Positions 17,431 through 25,677 of a stretch of DNA of 64,000 nt are shown here, piece by piece. Within the stretch, counting starts at the first letter, position 1. Every line of letters begins with the position of its first letter. The stretch spans positions 124,001-188,000 of the forward strand of contig CAWHQP010000006.1 of the NCBI GenBank assembly GCA_963831535.1, in the 5' to 3' direction. Source of the DNA: Bog-756 sp963831535 (GTDB lineage Bacteria > Actinomycetota > Acidimicrobiia > Acidimicrobiales > RAAP-2). The translations under genes and the position numbers were made by a program. The notes beneath the pieces are model-generated. The model ran no database searches, was not told the DNA's origin, and was given only the letters and a program-made list of their open reading frames with translations.

Positions 17431-17643
17431 GGAAACCGCCTTCCGTCCCTGCGGGAACATCACGAACCCGTTCACCGGGTTCCGTGGCGCCGACCCTAGG
17501 CCTCGTCTCGGACCCCTGTCTCGTGCGGGCCAGTCTGAGCGCGGTGGATCGCAGCAACCGGTGGTGGGCCGGCCCACGTCGTTCATCGGATGACGTTAGT
17601 GTCGGGGATCCGGAAGTCAGGATCCGGAGTCCATGGGGGGGAT

Positions 17644-19122
17644 ATGGCTGATCCGAGAACACACCACACGCCGCTCGCGCCGGCGGCCAGAGTTGTCGTG
17701 ATCGCCGTCGCTACGGTCGTGGCCATCGTGCTCGTAACCGGGGGTACCAACTCCGGAGCGGCCACGTCCTCCACGACGGCCATCTTCAGCCGGGCCGCCA
17801 TGCTGGAGGGTCCCATCACCACCGGGCACATCATCGAGCCGCTCTCGGCCAATGCCCCCGACCTCGCCGAACACGGCTACATCGAACAGGAGTACTTCGC
17901 CTCGGGAACGGCCTCCGCCTTCAAGGCCACCTCGATGCCCAGCGACGGACGGTGGACGATCACCCCGACGACGTCCGCCTCGTACGCCACGCGGATCCTG
18001 GTCCGTCGACCGGCCAGCCCGGCCCGATTCAACGGCACCGTCGTCGTCGAATGGATGAACGTTTCCGCGGGCGAATCGGCACCCGATTGGGACTACCTGA
18101 ATCCGTCACTCATGGAAGCCGGCTACGCCTATGTGGGGGTGTCGGCGCAGGAGTTGGGTGTCGATGGTGGACAGGCCATCCTGGGCAACCAGGGATCCTC
18201 GTCGGGTGGACTGGTCGGCGAAGAACCGGCCCGCTACGGATCGCTCCATCATCCCGGCGACCAGTACGCGCTGGATATCTACGCCCAGATCGGCAAGGCC
18301 CTCTCGGCTCCGAGACCGTCAGCTCTCGGTGGTCTCCGCCCCACCCACATCATTGCCGTGGGTGAATCGCAGTCGGCCTACTATCTGACCACGTACGCCG
18401 ATGCCATCCAGCCTCGGACCAACATCTTTGACGGCATCTTCATCCACAGCCGCGGGGGAGCCGGAGCCTCCCTAGACGGGACGGCGATCACCAAGGGCAA
18501 GGGTCCGAACGACCTGCGCATCCGCACCGACCTCCGTGTCCCGGTCTTCATGTTCGAGACACAGACCGATCTCATCGGGCTCGGGTACGCGCCGGCGCAA
18601 CAACCCAACACCGCCCGGATCCGGACCTGGGAGGTGGCCGGCACGTCGCATGCGGATGCCTACGAGGTGGGCGCGGCCCTCGGCCTCCTCGGGTGCACCA
18701 CCCCTATCAACAACGGTCCGCAGCACAACGTCGTCCAGGCGGCCTTCGCCGCCTTCAACCGGTGGGTGGACCATGGAACGCCCCCGCCCAGCCCGCCGAG
18801 GTTCCGACTGGCCAGCACCAACCCGCCGGCACTGGCCCTCGACGCTCACGGCAACGTAATCGGTGGGGTCCGCACCCCGGCCGTCGACGTCCCCGTGTCG
18901 ACACTCAGCGGTGCCGCTCCGGCCGGGACCAGCCCGCTGTGCTCGCTGTTCGGGCAGTCCACCCCGTTCACGCCGGCCGTGCTGGCCGCGCTCTACCACA
19001 CCAAGGCCGACTATCTCGCCGCCTACACGGCCAGCCTGAACAAGTCCATCGCCGGGGGATTCATCCTTCCCGCCGACCGGGCGGCACTGTTGGCCCAGGC
19101 CGAGCAGGTCCAGATCCCCTGA
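17644..19122 (+). CDS. Exported alpha/beta-hydrolase-domain protein (PF20091-like)
   Basis: A 492-residue protein. It has an N-terminal hydrophobic helix (about residues 15-33, VVVIAVATVVAIVLVTGG) that acts as signal anchor or signal peptide. A large hydrolase domain follows, with the nucleophile elbow AVGESQSAYYL and a possible catalytic histidine in VAGTSHADAYEV. It resembles the uncharacterised alpha/beta hydrolase domain family common in actinobacteria. I chose ATG 17644, after a G-rich stretch, because the basic and hydrophobic signal begins there; an in-frame ATG at 17590 is less likely. The substrate is unknown. Confidence 0.85.
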   Translation: MADPRTHHTPLAPAARVVVIAVATVVAIVLVTGGTNSGAATSSTTAIFSRAAMLEGPITTGHIIEPLSANAPDLAEHGYIEQEYFASGTASAFKATSMPSDGRWTITPTTSASYATRILVRRPASPARFNGTVVVEWMNVSAGESAPDWDYLNPSLMEAGYAYVGVSAQELGVDGGQAILGNQGSSSGGLVGEEPARYGSLHHPGDQYALDIYAQIGKALSAPRPSALGGLRPTHIIAVGESQSAYYLTTYADAIQPRTNIFDGIFIHSRGGAGASLDGTAITKGKGPNDLRIRTDLRVPVFMFETQTDLIGLGYAPAQQPNTARIRTWEVAGTSHADAYEVGAALGLLGCTTPINNGPQHNVVQAAFAAFNRWVDHGTPPPSPPRFRLASTNPPALALDAHGNVIGGVRTPAVDVPVSTLSGAAPAGTSPLCSLFGQSTPFTPAVLAALYHTKADYLAAYTASLNKSIAGGFILPADRAALLAQAEQVQIP

Positions 19123-19175
19123 TCCCCCGTTGAGCGCGGTCCCGCACACGGCCGAGCGAATCTCACTACGATCAA

Positions 19176-19346
19176 ATGGTGCTCGCATTGCTCATGGTGG
19201 TGGTGGTCGGAGTCGTGTGGATCCGACGCCGGTGGACGAGGCGTCGGGACGTCACCGAGAGCGCGGCGGCTGCTCATGCCGAGGCCGAGGCGGTGTTGTA
19301 CGAGCAGGAGATCATCGACGATCTCGAGGCCCGGTTCCACCAATGA
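19176..19346 (+). CDS. Small single-pass membrane protein, 56 residues
   Basis: ATG 19176 opens a 56-residue frame. It begins with a strong hydrophobic helix (VLALLMVVVVGVVWI), continues with an Arg-rich stop-transfer segment (RRRWTRRRD), and ends with an acidic coiled-coil-like tail (AEAEAVLYEQEIIDDLEARF). The helix, positive-inside charges and heptad-like tail look selected rather than random. It sits between two plus-strand genes. The function is unknown. Confidence 0.55.
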   Translation: MVLALLMVVVVGVVWIRRRWTRRRDVTESAAAAHAEAEAVLYEQEIIDDLEARFHQ

Positions 19347-19438
19347 TGACCGCCCATCGCGGGCCGAGGTCGGCTGTGCGGCCGGGGTCCGTGGGCGGAA
19401 GTGCGTCGACCTGCGTCGAGCTCAATTGCCTCTCCTGA

Positions 19439-19990
19439 ATGCCGCTGGACCACACTGTGGCCATGGACTTCGACTCTGCCGGGGATGGAACGCCACCGCT
19501 CGTGCTCACCTTGTGCACGGGAAACGCGGCCCGGTCGGTGATGTCCGGAGCCATGTTGGCCACGGCGACGATCCGGGTCGAGACGGCCGGGACCCATGTG
19601 GTGGAGGGTCAGCCCATGAGCCGACGGACGCGGGACGCATTGGCCGCGGTGGGGTTCACCGCCGACGGCCACCGGAGCCACCAGCTCAGCGATCAGGACG
19701 TGGCCCGGGCTGATCTCATCATGGCCATGGCCGGGGAACACGTGGCATTCATCCGCCGCCGTTACCCCGAGGCCGCGGCAAAGACGGCATCGATCAAACG
19801 ACTGGTTCGCGATCTGCCACCGGGTCCGGCGTCCCTCACGGAGCGGGTGGCGGCTCTGGGACTGGCCGCCCTTCCTGTCCAACCGTGGGAGGACGTCGAG
19901 GATCCGGCCGGGGGAGAGGACGAGGCCTATGTCTCCTGCGCCAAAGAGCTCGCCGAACTCTGTGCCGAGCTGCTTCCTCGACTGGGCTGA
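19439..19990 (+). CDS. Low-molecular-weight protein-tyrosine-phosphatase-like protein
   Basis: A 183-residue protein of the low-molecular-weight phosphatase/arsenate reductase fold. The phosphate loop is CTGNAARS (Cys26 nucleophile, Arg32). The general acid is probably in the C-terminal WEDVEDPAG segment, which matches the family's DP motif. Length is slightly above the usual 150-160 because of an N-terminal tail; ATG 19463 is an alternative start. It could dephosphorylate protein tyrosine or small arginine/tyrosine phosphates. It shares direction with the small membrane protein before it. Confidence 0.85.
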   Translation: MPLDHTVAMDFDSAGDGTPPLVLTLCTGNAARSVMSGAMLATATIRVETAGTHVVEGQPMSRRTRDALAAVGFTADGHRSHQLSDQDVARADLIMAMAGEHVAFIRRRYPEAAAKTASIKRLVRDLPPGPASLTERVAALGLAALPVQPWEDVEDPAGGEDEAYVSCAKELAELCAELLPRLG

Positions 19991-20080
19991 TCGAGGAGCC
20001 TCGCCGCCGGCAAGTTGGGACAGCACCGAGGTGGCCCGGGATCGGGTTCGTGAGCCGCCGTCCCGGATCGGTGTCCCGAG

Positions 20081-20578
20081 TCAGCTCCCAGAGACCTGCG
20101 GGTGGCGGAGCGCGATGTTGGAGCACGCCTCGCAGACGTTGTCGGGGATCACGCCAGCCTTCATTAGGTAGCCGAAGGCGATGCATCCGAGGCAGATCCC
20201 GAAGACCGACTCGAGCGTGGCCGCGCACGCCAGCAGGCCCACCACCACCCAGGTGGCCGTGGTCAGACCGAGGCCGAACCACAAGATGAGTGCCGTCGAG
20301 GAGAACACCACGCCGATGCCCTGGGCGAACCGCTTGGGCGGCCCGGCCACGGGCTTCGGTCCCCAGGGGAGCTGGGGGGCGATCACCCGGGTGGCGAGTT
20401 GGCCGAGCGGGCTGAACGTCGGTCCGGCGAGGACCCGGGCCCAGAAGCCGTAGGCCAGGGGGATGAGGATCCAGGGCTCCTGGAAGGCGATGGCCGCCAC
20501 GGACATGACCACGACGCCGCCGGCCACGGTGCGGGCCGCATACTCGTTCACCGGGTTGGGGAAATTAAACACCCACAT
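20081..20578 (-). CDS. DUF4395 membrane protein
   Basis: A 165-residue integral membrane protein of the DUF4395 family. Four hydrophobic helices are visible. The conserved start is NFPNPVNEYAAR, and the conserved cysteine-rich end is ICLGCIAFGYLMKAG followed by CEACSN. The four C-terminal cysteines form two CxxC pairs, which suggests redox or metal function. In many actinobacteria DUF4395 genes lie next to thioredoxin or sulfurtransferase genes. Here the upstream neighbour on the same strand is a diiron protein, 72 bases away. Confidence 0.88.
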   Translation of the reverse strand: MWVFNFPNPVNEYAARTVAGGVVVMSVAAIAFQEPWILIPLAYGFWARVLAGPTFSPLGQLATRVIAPQLPWGPKPVAGPPKRFAQGIGVVFSSTALILWFGLGLTTATWVVVGLLACAATLESVFGICLGCIAFGYLMKAGVIPDNVCEACSNIALRHPQVSGS

Positions 20579-20650
20579 AGTTTACCGGATCGATCGGGTA
20601 TCTAGTCAGCCCGCCGGTGGTTGCCCCGTCGGGCGGGCGGCGGGCCCGGG

Positions 20651-21430
20651 TCAGGCGGCCGTCACGACCCCTTGGAGGAGATGGAGCCCGTCGAGGCCAG
20701 GAAGCCGATCGACCCGACGGTCGATCCGATCAGCCATGGCCTGTCCATCCTGGTCACCGAAGAGGTACGTGCGGAGGAAGTCGACCTCCTGGTTGGGGAC
20801 CACCCCGGTGCCCACGGGGGCCCAGAACCTCCGAAGGGCCCAGCGGGTGATCCTCTGAGCAGCCCGGCTGTCGCCCAGTCTCGACATGGCCTGGCTGGCG
20901 TAGAAGTCGATGTGGCGCCCCTCTTGTTTCATGATGCGTCTTAGCAGTTCGGCGAGCACGGGGTGGTCCGCCAGTTTGGCCAGGCGGGCGTACGCGGCTT
21001 GGGTGGTCCACTCGTTGACCGCTCCCCAGGTCATGTGCACCGCGGTCAGGTGGGGCGTGAGGGCCGAGGCCACTTGGAAGCTGAGGGGCTTCCACTTGTC
21101 GCTCTTCGGGAGCTTGTTGCGTAGGGCGGCGATCCGCCCGGTGCCGGCCAGTTCGTCATGGGCGGCGAGGATACGGGCGATGGCCTCGCCGTGCCAGAAC
21201 TCCTCGTAGTTCCAGAGGGTCAGGAATGTGGTCACCTCAGGGTCTCGGTGGGCCCGGGTCACGAGGATGTCGCGGAGATAACAGACCGTGTGGTTCTCGA
21301 CGTCGTGCATGTAGCGCAGACAGCGCAGGGCCTCGGGGCTGAGGGGCTGGTCACGGAACGAGCCGAAATCGATGTCCTCGAGATCGAGCTTCTCCGAGTG
21401 GGTTCGGTAGGTGGCGATGTCGAATGTCAT
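20651..21430 (-). CDS. Ferritin-like/acyl-ACP-desaturase-like diiron protein
   Basis: A 259-residue helical protein with a carboxylate-bridged diiron site. Candidate ligands are Glu45 (DVENHT), Glu77 and His80 (YEEFWHGEA), Glu140 (AVNEWTTQAAY), and Glu170 and His173 (QEGRHIDFY). The two ExxH motifs and the helix spacing match the desaturase/ferritin-like superfamily. It could be a hydroxylase, oxygenase or desaturase. No signal peptide, so it is cytoplasmic. The gene lies upstream of DUF4395 on the same strand. Confidence 0.82.
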   Translation of the reverse strand: MTFDIATYRTHSEKLDLEDIDFGSFRDQPLSPEALRCLRYMHDVENHTVCYLRDILVTRAHRDPEVTTFLTLWNYEEFWHGEAIARILAAHDELAGTGRIAALRNKLPKSDKWKPLSFQVASALTPHLTAVHMTWGAVNEWTTQAAYARLAKLADHPVLAELLRRIMKQEGRHIDFYASQAMSRLGDSRAAQRITRWALRRFWAPVGTGVVPNQEVDFLRTYLFGDQDGQAMADRIDRRVDRLPGLDGLHLLQGVVTAA

Positions 21431-21629
21431 GTCATGTATTCGTCACCGGGACCAACCGGGATGACCTGCGTCGCCAGGCCATCGCTTCGGAGCCGTCCGG
21501 TTGCGACGGCCCGGGGCCGCCATCCAACGAGGACGGATGTGGACACCGGTTCGGCGGAAGAACAGTTCGTGGCGCATCCCACGGGCGGGTCCGTGACACC
21601 GGCAGGGCCCGGCCGGGCCGACGACCCAC

Positions 21630-21671
21630 ACTACGACGAACGCCGACCCGAAGGCCGGCGTTCGTCGTAGT
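21630..21671. terminator. Strong 16-bp hairpin after the ferritin-like operon
   Basis: ACTACGACGAACGCCG (21630-21645) pairs perfectly with CGGCGTTCGTCGTAGT (21656-21671) around a ten-base loop. It lies 28 bases past the stop of the minus-strand ferritin-like gene that ends at 21700. There is no U-run, which is common for actinobacterial terminators. The rest of 21431-21699 shows nothing else. Confidence 0.75.
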
Positions 21672-21699
21672 TGCCTGATCGGGAGGAGCGTCGGTTCGC

Positions 21700-22473
21700 T
21701 CAACCCTTCGTGTAGTCGGTGAGGGGCCGGGCACCTTTCAGGGGACTGAAGGCATTGGGCACCGGATACTGTCCCAACACGAAATTGAGTATGGCTGCAT
21801 GCTGCATCTCGACCGGCTGGATACTGGCAGCCACCTTGACCGAGGACTTGGCCTTGACCGCGCTGATGGCCGATTGGTACGTGGCCGCCGCGTCGTCCTC
21901 GAGGACCAAGGCCAGTTTGGCCGCCCCCACCACGTTCTTCACCTTCTTGAAGTCGGCCACGACGATCGGGGTCAACACCGGGTCGGTGGTGGTGATGGCT
22001 TTGTGTCCGGCAGCCACGATGGCCGAGTTCCAAGCCTGGGCGTGCTGGGCGTGCTGGGCCTTGACCGTGGTGGCGAAGGTGGCCACCGCGGGGGGCACGG
22101 TGCCGAGCTTGCCGGCCGTGGCCGCGGCCAGTACGTCCCCGTAGGCCGCTACGGCCAGGTTCTCCAGGCTGGCGGCCAGAGCGGCCACGGCGAGATCGCC
22201 CTTCAGTTTGGCCGTCTTGGTGGACGAGGTACCGGCCCAGGCGGCCGGGCTCGACGAACCCACAGCGACCAGGGCGGCGCCACCGGCTACCGCTCCAGCC
22301 CCGATGAGGAAGCCACGTCGACTGGTGCGCGAGCGCTCGGTCCACTCGTTGATGGCCGATTCCATGGCCGGCATGCCCACATCGTGGTGGATCTGCTCGA
22401 GGTCATTGGTCATCACGGTGAGCTCGTGCTCGGAGATGGCCATCACGTCGGTGTTTCGGTTGCGACGCTTCAT
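21700..22473 (-). CDS. Tat-exported ferritin-like protein (second of a pair)
   Basis: A 257-residue protein. The N-terminal 45 residues are cytoplasmic-looking and charged. They are followed by a twin-arginine signal (SRRGFLIGAGAVAGGAALVA, cleavage near AWAGT). The mature part is a four-helix ferritin-like domain of the PF13668 type (LAVAALAASLENLAVAAYGD, ATFATTVKAQHAQHAQAW, EDDAAATYQSAI, PVEMQHAAILNFVLG). Some Glu/His ligand positions are kept, so metal binding is plausible. Its ATG overlaps the stop of the upstream paralogue (ATGA). Envelope iron, copper or stress functions are possible. Confidence 0.85.
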   Translation of the reverse strand: MKRRNRNTDVMAISEHELTVMTNDLEQIHHDVGMPAMESAINEWTERSRTSRRGFLIGAGAVAGGAALVAVGSSSPAAWAGTSSTKTAKLKGDLAVAALAASLENLAVAAYGDVLAAATAGKLGTVPPAVATFATTVKAQHAQHAQAWNSAIVAAGHKAITTTDPVLTPIVVADFKKVKNVVGAAKLALVLEDDAAATYQSAISAVKAKSSVKVAASIQPVEMQHAAILNFVLGQYPVPNAFSPLKGARPLTDYTKG

Positions 22474-23372
22474 GAGAGTGCTCCTTCAAGGGCCGGGCGG
22501 GCCTGGTCGGTGGGGAAGAACGCGTCGGGGAAGCCGACGGATCCGGCGGCTGCCGGGAGATTGGCCACGTTGCCGGGGGCCAGGGTGATCAACTGCGGTG
22601 CGTTGGCATTGAGCAGCGCCTGCACAGCCAACAAGACCGAAGCGTGCTGCGCCTCGACGCCCATGATCGAAGCCGTGACCTTCTTGGCGTTGGCGTCGGA
22701 CAGGGCGGCCACGTCGGCCACGTAGGTCTCGGCTGCTCCCTGCTCCAGCTCGAGGGCCAGGGCTACGACCGGCCCGGCGGAAGTCAGTCCGGGAACAGCG
22801 GCGGCCACGACCTTCTGCAGAGCCGGGTCAGGATTGTTCTGGGCCTTGCCTCCGAGCCCGGTGATGGCGGCGTTGAAGGCGGCGAGATGCTGCATGTGCT
22901 GCTGCATGGTGGTGGTGGCGAACGCCTTGACCACGGGGTTGGCCGCGGACCCGCCGATGAACGGGAGGGTCAGCGCGGTCTTGTACGTGGCCACGGCGAG
23001 GACCTCGATGGAGGACGCCGTCTGGAGGATCTGCACATCCGTGGCCGAGGCGGCGAACGCCGGCGAGGCGAACAGCGTCTCCAGGGCACCGGCGATGCCG
23101 GCGGCCGCGAGGAGTCCTCCACCGAAGGCGGCTCCGGTCATCAGCTTGGCCCGGCGTGCGGCTACGTGGCGGGACTCGTCGGGATCGACGAGCCCGTGAG
23201 CCCGTGCCTCCTGACCGGTCTCGACCATCTCATCCAAGGAGACGGCGGTGGACGCCATGGCGTCGTGGTGGATGTCCCGGCTCTCCTCGATGAGCTCCCC
23301 CATGGCGTGGGGATCGACATCGACGGGACGCTCCTCGGGGTCCGTTGGGCTCTCCTTCAGCCTGCCTCTCAT
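22470..23372 (-). CDS. Exported ferritin-like protein (first of a pair)
   Basis: A 300-residue paralogue of the next gene. It has a long charged N-terminal region with a hydrophobic signal helix around residues 75-110 (AKLMTGAAFGGGLLAAAGIA, cleavage near SPAFA). The twin-arginine position reads RRAKL, so export by Tat is likely but less canonical. The mature domain is ferritin-like (SSIEVLAVATYKTAL, TTTMQQHMQHLAAFN, ELEQGAAETYVADV, GVEAQHASVLLAVQ). The pair overlap by four bases and form an operon. The unusually long pre-signal segment is shared by both proteins. Confidence 0.85.
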   Translation of the reverse strand: MRGRLKESPTDPEERPVDVDPHAMGELIEESRDIHHDAMASTAVSLDEMVETGQEARAHGLVDPDESRHVAARRAKLMTGAAFGGGLLAAAGIAGALETLFASPAFAASATDVQILQTASSIEVLAVATYKTALTLPFIGGSAANPVVKAFATTTMQQHMQHLAAFNAAITGLGGKAQNNPDPALQKVVAAAVPGLTSAGPVVALALELEQGAAETYVADVAALSDANAKKVTASIMGVEAQHASVLLAVQALLNANAPQLITLAPGNVANLPAAAGSVGFPDAFFPTDQARPALEGALS

Positions 23373-23413
23373 GGTGTTCCTCCTGTGGTTGTGGTGGGTG
23401 GGTGGAGCTGGAT

Positions 23414-23442
23414 GTGCTGCGTAGAACTGGGTGCTGCGTAGA
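23414..23442. repeat. Two 12-base direct repeats between cupredoxin and ferritin-like genes
   Basis: GTGCTGCGTAGA occurs at 23414-23425 and 23431-23442, a 17-base period. They lie in the 140-base gap upstream of the first ferritin-like gene, so they may be regulator binding sites. No regulator is identified. Confidence 0.4.
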
Positions 23443-23512
23443 GCGGGACTGGTGTGTCCCGGGAACCCCGGTACCGGTGGTCCTGTACTGGATCCCTGAC
23501 GGCTCGGTACCC

Positions 23513-23977
23513 TCAGCCCGAGACCACAAGGGTCCCGGTCATGTACTGGTGGATCGAGCAGATGTACGGGTAACTCCCGGGGGTCTTCGGTGCGGTGAAG
23601 GTCTTGGATTGGCCGGAACCGATGTCACCGGTGTCGAAGTCACCCTTGGTCGAGGTGACGGTGTGGGCTACCTGATCCTTGTTGGTGACCGTGACCGTCG
23701 CCCCGGGCGCCACCGTCACCGAGCTGGGGGCGAAGGCGAAGTTCTTGATGGTGATGGCGTCGGTACCGGTGGAGCCCGATGACGAGGATCCCGTCGCCGT
23801 GCTGGGAGTCGACGGTGCCTTCGTGGTCGATGTCGCGCTTCCGGAGCTGGAGCACGCGGCGAGGAGCAGAGCAGCCCCGAGCAGCGTGGCCACGATCAGG
23901 TGACGGGACCACGGGACGGTCCTGACAGGACGCGAGGTTGTGGGCATCTGGTGCGGGGAGGGCTGGGTCATCACCAT
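23513..23977 (-). CDS. Cupredoxin-domain lipoprotein (plastocyanin-like)
   Basis: A secreted type-1 copper protein. The N-terminus is a lipoprotein signal (HLIVATLLGAALLLAAC, lipobox LAAC). A Ser/Thr-rich linker and a plastocyanin-like fold follow (IKNFAFAPSSVTVAPGATVT). Copper ligands are the His of VAHTVTS and the C-terminal Cys, His and Met of CSIHQYM. The start is uncertain. ATG 23977, ATG 23971, ATG 23947 and GTG 24055 are all in frame, and none has a clear ribosome-binding site. It is divergent from the ECF sigma gene and upstream of two ferritin-like genes. It probably shuttles electrons or holds copper in the envelope. Confidence 0.87.
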   Translation of the reverse strand: MVMTQPSPHQMPTTSRPVRTVPWSRHLIVATLLGAALLLAACSSSGSATSTTKAPSTPSTATGSSSSGSTGTDAITIKNFAFAPSSVTVAPGATVTVTNKDQVAHTVTSTKGDFDTGDIGSGQSKTFTAPKTPGSYPYICSIHQYMTGTLVVSG

Positions 23978-24118
23978 CCGTTCGGTGCCGTCGGCGATGT
24001 GGATGCGTCCCCATCGGCCGCTGGCCCGGAGTGCGGATGGATCGTCCCAGTTCACGGGGGCTGGAACGGCCGGGGAATTTGTTCATCCACGTTCGCTGCC
24101 CGCTCCGAATACAGTGCG

Positions 24119-24703
24119 ATGATCGTCGACATCGAACAGGCCAGTGACGCCAATCTGGTTGTCGCCGTGGGTCGGTGGCACGAGCGGGCGCTCGCCGAGG
24201 TGTACCGCCGACACGGCGGGGCGGTCCACGCCCTCGCCCGGCGGATCCTCCGTAGCGACCCTCCGGCCGAGGAGATCACCCAGGAGGTCTTCTTGGACTT
24301 GTGGAACCACCCGGAGAAGTTCGACGCCCAGCGGGGCACGCTCCGCTCGTTCCTGTTGGCCCGGACCCATGGCAAATCGGTCGACTACGTGCGCTCGGAG
24401 ATGTCTCGCCGCCGGCGCGAGGAGAAGACCTCACGGGAGACCGCCACCGCGGGGTACGACATCGATCGTGAGGTGTGGGACATGGCCGTGGCCGAACAAG
24501 TGCAGGAGGCTCTGGGCGCGCTTCCTGACGAGCTCCGCCAACCCATTGAACTGGCCTACTTCGGTGGCCACACCTACCGGGAGGTAGCCCAGATGCTCGA
24601 CGAGCCCGAGGGCACTGTGAAGAGTCGCATCCGCTCGGGTCTCGGTCGGCTCCGTATCAACCTGGCTGAACGCGGCGTGCAGCCGGCGGGGGCGGAGCAA
24701 TGA
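24119..24703 (+). CDS. ECF sigma factor, SigK-like
   Basis: A 194-residue extracytoplasmic-function sigma factor. Region 2 runs from about residue 25 to 95 (LAEVYRRHGGAVHALARRIL, EITQEVFLDLWNHPEKFD, LLARTHGKSVDYVRSE). Region 4 covers about residues 130-185 (ALGALPDELRQPIELAYFGG, then YREVAQMLDEPEGTVKSRIR). I chose ATG 24119 because homology begins soon after. The next gene is its anti-sigma factor, overlapping by four bases (ATGA). The divergent cupredoxin gene is a likely target of its regulon. Confidence 0.92.
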   Translation: MIVDIEQASDANLVVAVGRWHERALAEVYRRHGGAVHALARRILRSDPPAEEITQEVFLDLWNHPEKFDAQRGTLRSFLLARTHGKSVDYVRSEMSRRRREEKTSRETATAGYDIDREVWDMAVAEQVQEALGALPDELRQPIELAYFGGHTYREVAQMLDEPEGTVKSRIRSGLGRLRINLAERGVQPAGAEQ

Positions 24704-25557
24704 GCGAGAGCTTCTCCGCCACCGAGCACCGCGAGATCCAGGAGCTCCTCGGCGTCTACGCGCTGGACGCCGTGGATCCTGAGACGGCCGCCATGGTCGA
24801 GCGGCACCTGGCCGAGTGCGTCAAGTGCTCCATCGAGGTGTCCCAGCACCACGAGGTGGCCGGTCTGTTGGCCAACTCCGGCGGGGAGTCGCCAGCGGGA
24901 CTGTGGGACGGTATCGCCACCCAGATCGACGGCTCGGTGCCGCCATCGTGGGAACGGCTGGCCGCCCGACTTGAGCCGGTCGACGGTCGATCCGATCGGC
25001 TGGTCGGTCCAGCCGGCGCTGATCCTGACGCTGACTCAGCCACCGCGGCCACGGTGGTTCCGATCACCGCCGGGCGCCGGAACAAGTGGGTCCTGCGTGG
25101 CGTGTCCCTCGTGGCCGCCGCGGCGGCCGTCATCGCTCTCGTGCTCGGTGCGCAGGTCCACCACCTCAACAATCAGGTGACCGCACTGCAGGCCCATCCG
25201 CTGCTGTCGGCAGCCGAGCAGTCGGCACTGAGCCAGCCCTCGACCAGGCAGGTGGAGCTGACCTCCAACACGAGTTCGTCACCGGGCAAGGTCACCGTGG
25301 TGCTGACATCGTCGGGCACCGGCTTCGTCGAAGTCGATCAGCTCCGTACGCTCCCGTCGGACAAGACCTATCAGCTGTGGGGCATCATCGGTGGCCGGAC
25401 AATCTCACTCGGCCTGCTCGGACCCGATCCCGGCGTGGTGCCGTTCAGCGTGGCCGGGGACGGATCGGTGCAGGCGTTCGCCATCACGGCCGAACATGCC
25501 GGCGGCGTGGTCCAGAGCGCCAACCAGCCGGTGGTGGCCGGCGAGGTTACGGCCTGA
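24700..25557 (+). CDS. Anti-sigma-K-factor-like protein (RskA domain)
   Basis: A 285-residue single-pass membrane anti-sigma factor. The cytoplasmic N-terminus has a zinc-binding anti-sigma motif (RHLAECVKCSIEV). One membrane helix follows at about residues 130-150 (LRGVSLVAAAAAVIALVLGA). The extracytoplasmic part is an RskA domain (VVLTSSGTGFVEVDQLRTLP, YQLWGIIGG). The cognate sigma factor is the overlapping upstream gene. It presumably releases the sigma factor after regulated proteolysis in response to an envelope redox or stress signal. Confidence 0.92.
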   Translation: MSESFSATEHREIQELLGVYALDAVDPETAAMVERHLAECVKCSIEVSQHHEVAGLLANSGGESPAGLWDGIATQIDGSVPPSWERLAARLEPVDGRSDRLVGPAGADPDADSATAATVVPITAGRRNKWVLRGVSLVAAAAAVIALVLGAQVHHLNNQVTALQAHPLLSAAEQSALSQPSTRQVELTSNTSSSPGKVTVVLTSSGTGFVEVDQLRTLPSDKTYQLWGIIGGRTISLGLLGPDPGVVPFSVAGDGSVQAFAITAEHAGGVVQSANQPVVAGEVTA

Positions 25558-25646
25558 TCTGCGGGACCGTCGGATCGGCCTCAAGTCGGTCAGGGGGTCC
25601 CCCGGAACCGACAGGCCCACGCGGCTACCGCATCAGGGCTCCGCGG

Positions 25647-25663
25647 CGCTCCGGGCCGGAGCG
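25647..25663. terminator. Short hairpin between convergent rskA-like and tetR genes
   Basis: CGCTCCG-GGC-CGGAGCG is a perfect seven-base stem with a three-base loop. It sits in the 120-base gap between two converging genes. No U-run is seen, so the call rests on position and structure. Confidence 0.5.
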
Positions 25664-25677
25664 GCCCGTTCATCCGC

